Assembly: GCF_020735385.1 (NCBI RefSeq)
Contig: NZ_CP085953.1
Span: 124,001-188,000, forward strand
DNA: 64,000 bases
Source of the DNA: Granulicatella elegans
GTDB lineage: Bacteria; Bacillota; Bacilli; Lactobacillales; Aerococcaceae
Direction of reading: 5' to 3'
Part shown: in pieces, positions 6,627 through 13,406 of the stretch
Numbering within the stretch: position 1 is the stretch's first letter
Layout of the letters: the number at the start of each line of letters is the position of its first letter
Made by a program: the position numbers and the translations under genes
Notes under the pieces: model-generated
Told to the model about the DNA's origin: nothing
Seen by the model: the letters and a program-made list of their open reading frames with translations, nothing else
Database searches by the model: none

Positions 6627-8225
6627 TTAAATATTATCTCTTTGTTCCAAAAGTCTTTTATACTCAGCTTCTAATTCTTCTCGTTCTTCTTTTGGAATCT
6701 CACTTGCCAAACGATTGTTAATGGCAGTTAGTCTAAACTCGATAAGAAAATTGTTAGAACTCTTATTTTCTTTCAACTTTTCTCCGCGATTTTGATACTG
6801 AGCTAAATTGCCTGAAAAACTCTCTATCTTTCTGTTCTTAATCATAAGAAGTCCATCTGCTATGTTGTTAATAAATGAGACGTCGTGGGTCACAAACAGT
6901 AGCGGTCTATCATACCCTATCAACAATTCTTCTAAGGCTTCAATTGCTCTAATATCGAGGAAGTTAGTTGGTTCATCCATTATTAAAAAATTAAAATCAG
7001 ATGTGACAAGCTTCGCTAGCTTTACCTTTGCTCTTTCCCCATCGCTTAGAACGTCTACCATCTTAAAGACTTCGTCTTCTTTGAATCCTAACCTAGCCAA
7101 AATAATTCTAGTCATCGTTTGATCATAGATTGAGCTTTCAAAAACATTTTCTAATACTGTTTTCTTTTCATCAATAATTTCACCCAACTGACTATAATAG
7201 CCAATTTTAAGATTAGGATGACACCATACTTCTTTGTCTACAATCATATTTAAAAGAGTTGTTTTTCCAGAACCGTTATCTCCTAATAAAGCTATCTTTT
7301 TGTTATTTGGGATTTCAAAATTAGCATTATCGAAAAGAACTTTATCATCAAAGCTTGTATTTAATTTTTCAGCTCTTACTAGTACTTTAGAAAATATTTT
7401 ATCCTTTTCATCAATAGCTAATTTAATTTCGAATTCTTCTTTTGGCTTTTCTTTAACCTCAAGCTGATCTATTCTTGATTTAACAGATTTAACTTGCTTA
7501 TCTAGTTTTTTCTTATTTCCTTGTCCACCCATTTTATGGAGTCTAGCTTCTGAATTACCCATTCTTTTGGGAGTTGTTCTCACTTTTGACGATTGAGCTT
7601 TTATGTCATTTGCTATACCTGTCAATCTTTTCTTTTCATTAACATAGCCTTCGTATTCTCTCTGAGCGAATTTTTTCCTTTTCACTCTTTCATCAAGATA
7701 AAAGGAATAATTACCATTAAATACTTCTAGCTCTCCATTTGATAATTCAAAAATCTTATCACATGTTTGGTTTATAAAATCACGGTCGTGGGAAATAAGA
7801 ATATAACCTTTGTCTCTATTTATTAGACTTTCTGCTAACTTGTTCTTCTGTTTTATATCCAAATGAGATGTTGGCTCATCAATCAACAAAAAACTATATT
7901 CATTAGATAAAAGTTTCGCTAGCTTCAGTCTTTGGTATTCACCAGGACTAAATTTTTCCTCTTTATCAAGATTAGCCTTAACATAGTTTTCATGTGAAAA
8001 TTTTTCTTCTTCATCGTCATTTAAAAGATGGTCTATTTTAATTTGTACATCAACTTTCCCACTGTAGTCTGTATCTTGGCCTATTAGAATTTTAAAGAAA
8101 CTCGTCTTGCCAGCTCCATTATCACCGATTAAACCAATTTTATTGTCTTCTCCAATGGTTAAATTTTTTATTTCAAATAACGTTCTTGTGTTAATTTCTT
8201 TTTTTAGATTATCTATATAAATCAT
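6627..8225 (-). CDS. ABC-F ribosome-protection ATPase
   Basis: The 532-residue protein has two ABC ATPase domains and no membrane segments, as in ABC-F proteins. Domain 1 has Walker A GDNGAGKTS and Walker B LLIDEPTSHLD, with an unusual signature, SPGEYQR. Domain 2 has GDNGSGKTT, LSDGERAK and LIMDEPTNFLD. A charged linker (about residues 190-260) would form the interdomain arm that reaches into the ribosome. Antibiotic-resistance ABC-F proteins displace drugs from the peptidyl-transferase centre or exit tunnel; the subfamily (Vga/Lsa/Sal-like or other) cannot be fixed by eye. A translational attenuator upstream (8230-8294) supports a drug-inducible resistance role. The gene is intact and alone in its cassette. 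Confidence 0.85.
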   Translation of the reverse strand: MIYIDNLKKEINTRTLFEIKNLTIGEDNKIGLIGDNGAGKTSFFKILIGQDTDYSGKVDVQIKIDHLLNDDEEEKFSHENYVKANLDKEEKFSPGEYQRLKLAKLLSNEYSFLLIDEPTSHLDIKQKNKLAESLINRDKGYILISHDRDFINQTCDKIFELSNGELEVFNGNYSFYLDERVKRKKFAQREYEGYVNEKKRLTGIANDIKAQSSKVRTTPKRMGNSEARLHKMGGQGNKKKLDKQVKSVKSRIDQLEVKEKPKEEFEIKLAIDEKDKIFSKVLVRAEKLNTSFDDKVLFDNANFEIPNNKKIALLGDNGSGKTTLLNMIVDKEVWCHPNLKIGYYSQLGEIIDEKKTVLENVFESSIYDQTMTRIILARLGFKEDEVFKMVDVLSDGERAKVKLAKLVTSDFNFLIMDEPTNFLDIRAIEALEELLIGYDRPLLFVTHDVSFINNIADGLLMIKNRKIESFSGNLAQYQNRGEKLKENKSSNNFLIEFRLTAINNRLASEIPKEEREELEAEYKRLLEQRDNI

Positions 8226-8229
8226 AAAT

Positions 8230-8261
8230 CCTCCTTATTTATTGAGAGGACTTAACCTCTC
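8230..8261 (-). promoter_or_regulatory. Attenuator hairpin before the ABC-F gene
   Basis: On the minus strand GAGAGG pairs with CCTCTC (8244-8261) in a tight hairpin between the leader peptide stop and the Shine-Dalgarno AAGGAGGAT. The downstream half, TCCTC, can alternatively pair with GAGGA of the ribosome site. This gives two exclusive folds, as in erm-type and ABC-F translational attenuators. Confidence 0.6.
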
Positions 8262-8264
8262 GTA

Positions 8265-8294
8265 TTATTTAAAAGAAAATTTATTAATTGTCAT
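8265..8294 (-). CDS. Nine-residue leader peptide of the ABC-F gene
   Basis: A short frame, MTINKFSFK then TAA, starts nine bases after a strong Shine-Dalgarno (GGAGG) and ends just before the attenuator hairpin. Leader peptides of this size stall drug-bound ribosomes and so expose the start of a downstream resistance gene. The arrangement is visible; stalling is inference from known families. Confidence 0.6.
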   Translation of the reverse strand: MTINKFSFK

Positions 8295-8494
8295 CTGTCT
8301 ATACCTCCAAATTCTTTGAAATTCATATCTTTATTTTATCAAATACTATTACGATAAAGAATATTATTCTTTATTTAGGAAACTAAATCATTCAAACTTT
8401 TTGTATTTTAAAATGATTTTGTTCCATAAATACTCTAAAAAGCACACCAACTATTTATTTTTTGAGTTTTAAACTTTGGTAGAAGTATTGAACT

Positions 8495-8556
8495 CCTTGT
8501 ATTTTCATAACTATTTGCCTCGATCACTATTATGACACGAAACCCGCAAGCTGGAT
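8495..8556 (-). mobile_element. Junction J3: hsdM 5' part fused to cassette
   Basis: The hsdM sequence reads through DPACG and ends at CC 8544-8545. About 21 bases further is the box ACTATTTGCCTC (8510-8521), identical to the box at J2. The hsdM frame continues briefly into cassette sequence before a stop at 8435, giving a false C-terminus. It forms the outer end of the ABC-F cassette. Confidence 0.65.
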
Positions 8557-9247
8557 CATAAACTTTGTTGATTTCTGTTTTTTGGGCTGTACCAAGTCTT
8601 GTAAGAAGCTCTGATACATCAGCAGGAGTAAAGAATTCTCCACCCGATTTACCAGCATTACTTGCATACATTATCATAAGATATTCATAGGCATCTCCAA
8701 ACGCATCAATATCGTGATCCTTAACCTCTCCAAGATTCATATCTGCCACACCGTCAAGAAGTTTACAAAGTTTTCCATTTCTCTTTGCAACAGTAGAGCC
8801 AAGTTTATTACTATTTACATCAAAATCATCAAATAGACCTGCAAAGTCGGATTCTGATTCACTGCCTTTTGCAGATTCCTCTATGTGACGGAATGCCCTT
8901 TCAAGTGTTTCATTCAGGTTTTCATTATCCTTGGCTTTTGTCCTTACATTACAAAAGAGTTCAGATGGAAGAATGAAAAATCCTTTTTCTTGTACAAGAC
9001 CTTCTCTTGCCTCTTCAGCCATCTCATCAGACATCTGTGCAAAATCAAAATCAGCATTGCCTGCTTCAATTTCTCCTGTATTGATGTAGTTGGCAATATT
9101 TTCAGAAATATATCTATAGAACATAGTGCCAAGTATATAGTTTTTGAAATCCCATCCATCTACAGCACCACGAAGTTCATCTGCAATTGCCCATATTGCT
9201 CTGTGAAGTTCATCACGTTGCTATTCTTTTTTAATATCAATAGGCAT
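8544..9247 (-). pseudogene. hsdM: HsdM methylase, 5' part, nonsense at codon 9
   Basis: The natural start is the ATG at 9247, with GGAGG upstream, overlapping the regulator's stop (TAATG). Codon 9 is TAG (9221-9223), between KKE and QRDEL. After it the frame is open: AVDGWDFKNYILGTMFYRYISENIANYIN is legible, with the N-terminal helical domain, and it continues to GGEFFTPADVSELLTRL and the start of motif I, DPACG, where the cassette array begins. An internal ATG at 9124 could allow a truncated product with a cassette-encoded tail. The rest of the gene is at 3344-4205. Confidence 0.85.
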
Positions 9248-9480
9248 TATCTTTTTCCCTCCACTTCAAAATCAAGCCATGCCTCTTCGGCTCTTTCATA
9301 ATCAACATCATGTTCTAGGCAGAACTCTTTTATATTTTTCATTGCGTTAAGGTTAGGCTTTGCTTTGCCACCTTCCCATCTATTCACAGTAGAAAATGCC
9401 ACCTTAATTTCTTTAGCAAAGTCTTGCTGTGTCAGAAAGCATCATTGTCTAATTCTTTTAATTTCATCTGAAAATCTCAT
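9247..9480 (-). pseudogene. XRE-type regulator of the hsd locus, nonsense codon
   Basis: From the ATG at 9480 the frame reads MRFSDEIKRIRQ, then TGA (9442-9444), then continues as CFLTQQDFAKEIKVAFSTV with a WEGGKAKPN recognition-helix end, to a stop at 9247 that overlaps the hsdM ATG. Small helix-turn-helix proteins often precede type I hsdM genes and control their expression. About 77 codons in all. Apart from the single nonsense codon it is complete. Confidence 0.7.
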
Positions 9481-9721
9481 TTGCGTAAATATTTCAACAA
9501 TATAGCGTTACCATAACATATAATCATAGTTTTTACTATCTCCCAAGGCTACCTAGTAGAAGGACAAAATTTGCGGAGCCTTAGAGAAACTTTTTTCTAA
9601 AAATTTTCCTCGATGGTTTACTAAGCATCAATTTTCTTTGCTTGTGATTCGTAAGGAATGATTGGTTCTTAAAACGAAAGTATATATCCTTTCACTATTA
9701 GGAAAAATAAAGGAGCGAAAA

Positions 9722-9900
9722 CATGAGTCATGAAAACATACCAGAATAATTAAAAAAAAATCTTTGGAGCATGGAGAATTGAAGATACAAAGGAAAGAAG
9801 AAACAGCAAAGTGCCATATAGCCTAGTAACTAGAAACAAGGAACAAGGTACAAGTGAATGCGCCATCAGATTTTACAAATTTTGATAAGGCAATTTCATC
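9722..9900 (+). pseudogene. Scar of a phage or plasmid primase gene
   Basis: A Shine-Dalgarno (AAAGGAG) precedes ATG at 9723, reading MSHENIPE and then TAA. Beyond it, in shifting frames, come LKKNLWSM, then KVPYSLVTRNK, then SDFTNFDKAIS. This order resembles the N-terminus of primase-polymerase proteins of phages and satellites (a tryptophan-rich start, K-V-P-Y, then a T-F-x-D-F motif). Only this start survives, with stops and frameshifts. The 240 bases before it (9481-9721) contain no other gene that I can see. Confidence 0.45.
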
Positions 9901-9963
9901 CTAAGTTGTTTTGCACTAATTTTATGATACAATAATGGCAAATACATCGAATAAGGAGAGTCT

Positions 9964-10611
9964 ATGTTAGAACAATATAAAACCATTCATCAAGATGGAC
10001 AGCATGAAATTGAAATTAAAGGTTCACGATTTATCGCCCATTTTAAACGTACAGAAACAGAAGAAGAAGCAATAGAATTTATCCAAGCCATTAAAAAGGA
10101 ACATTGGAAAGCTACTCATAATTGTTCAGCTTATTTAATTGGAGAAAGAGATGAATTCCAACGTGCAATGGATGATGGAGAACCGAGTGGAACAGCTGGT
10201 GTTCCAATGTTAGAAGTATTAAAAAAACAGTCACTAAAAAATACTACGGTTGTCGTAACACGATACTTTGGTGGTACAAAACTGGGTGCTGGGGGACTTG
10301 TTCGTGCTTATACAGGAGCAGTTGCAGAAGGCCTTAAAGCAATTGGAGTCGTTCAAGCTAGCTTAGAAACCATTTTAAAAGTGACGATTGATTATTCGAC
10401 CGTTGGAAAATTAGAATACTATCTTGAAACCAATACTATTTCTGTAGTCGACAAAGAATTTACAGATGTAGTGGCTATTCATTGTAGTTTACCTGTTGAA
10501 GAAGTAGCATCTTTCCAAGAATCTGTAATTGAATTATTACAAAACAAAGTACAATTTGAAGAATTAGGACAACAATATATCGAAAGACTAATTTCGTTGA
10601 ATGGGGAATAA
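9964..10611 (+). CDS. yvyE: YigZ/IMPACT family protein
   Basis: The 215-residue protein has the N-terminal IMPACT domain (about residues 15-125), with KGSRFIAH, the DDGEPSGTAG motif and RYFGGTKLGAGGL, followed by a C-terminal ferredoxin-like domain. Length and order match bacterial YigZ/YvyE. Eukaryotic IMPACT regulates the translation-control kinase GCN2; the bacterial role is not settled. It is one of few plus-strand genes here and borders the accessory island, so the island's right edge lies between 9.5 and 9.95 kb. Confidence 0.93.
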   Translation: MLEQYKTIHQDGQHEIEIKGSRFIAHFKRTETEEEAIEFIQAIKKEHWKATHNCSAYLIGERDEFQRAMDDGEPSGTAGVPMLEVLKKQSLKNTTVVVTRYFGGTKLGAGGLVRAYTGAVAEGLKAIGVVQASLETILKVTIDYSTVGKLEYYLETNTISVVDKEFTDVVAIHCSLPVEEVASFQESVIELLQNKVQFEELGQQYIERLISLNGE

Positions 10612-10670
10612 ACAGTGAGAGTTTTCTCACTATCGAAAACAAAGAGAGCGTTTTTGAATCATAAAACTAA

Positions 10671-10712
10671 ACCTCCTGAAAATCTAATATCAATGGATTT
10701 TCAGGAGGTATT
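10671..10712 (+). terminator. Terminator after yvyE
   Basis: ACCTCCTGAAAATC pairs with GATTTTCAGGAGGT around a ten-base loop, with a T-rich tail. The stem is long and would also stop minus-strand transcription arriving from 10838. Confidence 0.8.
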
Positions 10713-10785
10713 TATTTACAGGTTGATCTGCAAATTAGATCCCTCAACAGGATTTGGATTGATAGCTTGATTAACAACTAGTGAA

Positions 10786-10811
10786 GTTTACACAAAATTC
10801 TTGACACTGCC
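10786..10811. repeat. Lone IS256-type terminal repeat
   Basis: GTTTACACAAAATTCTTGAC followed by ACTGCC resembles the inner part of IS256-family termini (TTTACACAA with TTGACACTACC). No transposase or second end is nearby, so this would be a solo scar. The assignment rests on recall of the terminal pattern. Confidence 0.3.
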
Positions 10812-10837
10812 TCTAAAAATTCTTGATTTAAATTTTA

Positions 10838-11020
10838 TTACCACTCTTTTGGACTCCATAATTGTCCATCTAACTGTGATTTATAATGATCCACTCGCTG
10901 TTGCTGTTCCAACAATAATTGTTTACAAGCTTCTAAAAAAGCACGTTCTTTATAATCTTGACAGTCTTCTTGCCAAGTAGCCATTTGTTCTTCCATCCAT
11001 TTAGAATCCATCCGCTTCAT
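10838..11020 (-). CDS. Small hypothetical protein coupled to the oxidoreductase
   Basis: This 60-residue frame is rich in Lys, Glu, Gln and Trp and lacks signal or membrane segments. It overlaps the end of the upstream oxidoreductase gene by 20 bases, which suggests translational coupling, and it ends just before the yvyE terminator. I do not recognise the family. The coupling and the absence of stops support a real gene, but it is short. Confidence 0.5.
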   Translation of the reverse strand: MKRMDSKWMEEQMATWQEDCQDYKERAFLEACKQLLLEQQQRVDHYKSQLDGQLWSPKEW

Positions 11021-11681
11021 TCCCCATTTCTGAAAGCATCATGACTAATTCTTCTCTTTCTTGTTTCAATTCTACAATCCACTCTCTCACTTGCTTCGTA
11101 TGAGTATTCTCATAGTTCGCCATTTTCTCCAACATCCATTGTTCTTTTTCACTAAAATAATGCGAACCATTTTCTAAATAATATAAATAGTCTACTAGTA
11201 ATTGCTGCTTTTGAATTTCAGGTAAATATTGAAATTGATAAATGACAAATGGTGTTTGATAGTTCCAGCCTAATTGATTGGCCAACGCTTGATAAGGTCT
11301 TAATAATTCTTCTATTCCAAACCCTACTGAACCACCCGCAGTATATCGATCTTTCTTTGCACCTACTGTAACTACAATTCCCAGTTCTTTCTGCTTATTT
11401 TTTTGAGATAAATTCAGTGTCAACACTTCATCCATCCATTGCTTCATCACACTAGGACATTGATACCAATAAAATGGAAATTGCAAAATAATTCTGTCTG
11501 CTTCTTGAAGACAAGCTCGTTCTATTGTTTTATCAAAATGATGATCTTCTTGTTCTGCTAAAATCGATTCTAAATGACGAATTTGAATCTGTTCTTCACC
11601 TTTAATAGCTGCTAATAAAAATTGTTGTGAAGAAGATTGAGCTACATCAGGATGACTTATAATCATTAATGTTTTAGTCAT
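11001..11681 (-). CDS. Flavodoxin-fold NAD(P)H oxidoreductase
   Basis: The 226-residue protein starts MTKTLMIISHPD, the first strand and phosphate loop of the KefF/MdaB/NQO-like flavoprotein fold. It continues with IILQFPFYWYQCPSVMKQWMDEV, the flavin-contacting segment of this family, and GIVVTVGAKKDRY. It would use FMN or FAD to transfer two electrons from NAD(P)H, probably to quinones or azo compounds. The C-terminal 60 residues, rich in Glu and Lys, extend beyond the usual domain. It lies six bases after the M20 gene stop, so the two are co-transcribed. Confidence 0.85.
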   Translation of the reverse strand: MTKTLMIISHPDVAQSSSQQFLLAAIKGEEQIQIRHLESILAEQEDHHFDKTIERACLQEADRIILQFPFYWYQCPSVMKQWMDEVLTLNLSQKNKQKELGIVVTVGAKKDRYTAGGSVGFGIEELLRPYQALANQLGWNYQTPFVIYQFQYLPEIQKQQLLVDYLYYLENGSHYFSEKEQWMLEKMANYENTHTKQVREWIVELKQEREELVMMLSEMGNEADGF

Positions 11682-11686
11682 GGAAT

Positions 11687-12823
11687 TTACCCTTTCTGAT
11701 ATTGATTTAGTAAAGCTTGACTATTTTCTACAAAATAAGAAATCGCATATTGTAACGCTGTATCATCTACTAGAAAAGATGGATGATGCCATTCATAAGG
11801 ACAACCTGTGCCAATAAATGCAAAACATCCCGGAACATATTCCATATAATTCGCAAAATCTTCTGCTCCCAATGTTAATTCAGGAGTCACAACTGTCGCA
11901 AATTGTTCTGTTGTTTCTTTTACAATCCCTGTCACTTCTTCATCATTATCTACAACTGGAGGTGTCATAATCCACTCGATATGCGCTTCTTGTCCATATA
12001 CAGCAGCCATTTGATGTACCATACGATCCATTAAACTACGTATTTTTTCTTGATCTTTTTTATAAAAAGTACGAATCGTTCCTTCAAAGAAAACACGTTC
12101 CGGTATAACATTCCAAGTATTCCCCCCTTCAATATGAGAAATACTTAATACGGCAGGTGACAATGGTGAAACATGACGACTTACAATTGCTTGTAAATTT
12201 GTAATCATTTGACAGGCAGTAACAATTGGATCATTCCCATTATGTGGAGCTGCCGCATGAGTGCCTACACCTTTTAATTCCACAGAAAATTGTCCCACAG
12301 CTGCCATTAGCGGTCCAGATTTAATGCCAATTGTTCCAACAGGCAATTCAGGCTTATTATGGAATCCAATAATTGCATCGACTCTATCAAGGACTCCTTC
12401 AGCAATTAAGGCACGAGCTCCTCGATTCATTTCTTCAGCAGGTTGAAAAAGGAATCGAATTTTTCCGTTTAAACTTTCTTCATTTTCTTTTAAAATTTTC
12501 GCAGCCATTAATAAACTAGCTGTATGAAAATCATGCCCACAAGCATGCATCACTCCATCATGCTCTGAACGATAGTCTAAATCCGTTTGTTCATGAATCG
12601 GTAATGCATCCATATCTGCTCGAAGAGCAATAACTGGGCTTTCTTTCGTTCCAATTTCCGCTACAACACCTGTTGGCGTTTGTAAAGGACGATAAGAAAT
12701 TCCCCATTCTGTTAATTTTTCTTGAATATATGCAGTTGTTTTAAATTCTTGTTCAGATAATTCTGGATAGCGATGTAATGTCCGTCTCATTTTCACCGCT
12801 TCTTGAATCCATTCTTCTTTCAT
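11687..12823 (-). CDS. M20 family metal-dependent amidohydrolase
   Basis: The start is taken at MKEEWIQEAVKMRR (12823), which follows GAGGTG; an in-frame extension to 12883 lacks a ribosome site. Metal-site motifs of the M20D subfamily are present: MHACGHDFHT (metal ligands), FQPAEE with the catalytic Glu, and GFHNKP. Related proteins cleave N-acyl amino acids such as hippurate, or N-acetyl-diaminopimelate. The substrate cannot be told here because no lysine-synthesis gene is adjacent. The protein has 378 residues, normal for the family. The oxidoreductase gene follows directly. Confidence 0.87.
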   Translation of the reverse strand: MKEEWIQEAVKMRRTLHRYPELSEQEFKTTAYIQEKLTEWGISYRPLQTPTGVVAEIGTKESPVIALRADMDALPIHEQTDLDYRSEHDGVMHACGHDFHTASLLMAAKILKENEESLNGKIRFLFQPAEEMNRGARALIAEGVLDRVDAIIGFHNKPELPVGTIGIKSGPLMAAVGQFSVELKGVGTHAAAPHNGNDPIVTACQMITNLQAIVSRHVSPLSPAVLSISHIEGGNTWNVIPERVFFEGTIRTFYKKDQEKIRSLMDRMVHQMAAVYGQEAHIEWIMTPPVVDNDEEVTGIVKETTEQFATVVTPELTLGAEDFANYMEYVPGCFAFIGTGCPYEWHHPSFLVDDTALQYAISYFVENSQALLNQYQKG

Positions 12824-12934
12824 ATCAATCACCTCTTGAAAATCACTTGATTTTATTTTACTACAAACAAAACAAAAAAACATAAGGAAACGCCTAAGCC
12901 TTCCTCATGTTTGCAAGATAATAGGAATAGAAAT

Positions 12935-13043
12935 AGATTGTGTCTAATGTAGCGGTGGACGCCAGTAGCCCATCTCAAACACCCTCTCATACACTTCCGT
13001 TAAGAAAAGAATAGACTTCCTACAGTATAAGAAATCAAATTCT
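12935..13043 (+). repeat. Structured repeat E3, partial and inverted
   Basis: The core TGTAGCGGTGGACGCCAGTAG matches the other members of the family but in the reverse orientation to its neighbours E1 and E2. The constant hairpin is missing. It sits between the M20 start and E2 and looks like a decayed copy. Confidence 0.55.
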
Positions 13044-13070
13044 AAACGTACTCTCATACTCCTCCGCCAA

Positions 13071-13226
13071 GAAAAGAATAGACTTCCTACAGTAGCTCGA
13101 GTACTATCGCCAGTGGGGCTGATAGTACTGGAAAAATTGAGACCGAGGCTCAATTTTTAGCAATGAGACCCGCATTCGCGAGGCTGCTTGCGTCCATAGC
13201 TACTGTAAAGGGAGTCTAATTCTAAA
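13071..13226 (-). repeat. Structured repeat E2
   Basis: The outer arms AGAATAGACTTCCTACAGTA and TACTGTAAAGGGAGTCTAAT pair almost throughout. Inside are a hairpin pairing AGTACTATC with GATAGTACT, a second pairing AAATTGAG with CTCAATTTT, and the core TGCTTGCGTCC. The same order occurs in E1, E4 and E5 with different bases in the first hairpin. Confidence 0.75.
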
Positions 13227-13249
13227 CGTACTCTCCTGTTACTCCGTTA

Positions 13250-13406
13250 GGAAAAGATTAGACTTTTCGAAGTAGCGAATGTACTAGAAGCCAACAATTG
13301 GCTGATAGTACTGGAAAATTCGAGACCTTAGGCTCGAATTTTAGCCAAGAGACCCATAGGGGCTACTGGCGTCCAACGCTACATCAGACAAAGTCTAATT
13401 CTTTTC
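13250..13406 (-). repeat. Structured repeat E1, overlapping the end of the exporter gene
   Basis: The outer arms GAAAAGATTAGACTTTT (13251 on) and AAGTCTAATTCTTTTC (13391 on) pair, so the last codons and stop of the exporter gene lie in the stem. Inside are a variable hairpin (GTACTAG with a GCCAACAATTGGC tip), the constant hairpin AAATTCGAG/CTCGAATTTT, and the core GGCTACTGGCGTCC. It probably acts at the 3' end of the exporter mRNA. Confidence 0.75.

Noticed and set aside
12935-13406. A CRISPR array in the repeat-rich spacer
   Set aside because: Repeats are few, about 150 bases long, imperfect and internally paired, with no equal-length unique spacers and no cas genes nearby.
12935-13406. 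BOX or RUP elements of streptococci, or a MITE with transposase ends
   Set aside because: The constant hairpin and GCTGCTGGCGTCC-like core do not match what I recall of BOX or RUP, and no TA or other target duplication is evident at the ends. The terminal inverted repeats keep a MITE origin possible.
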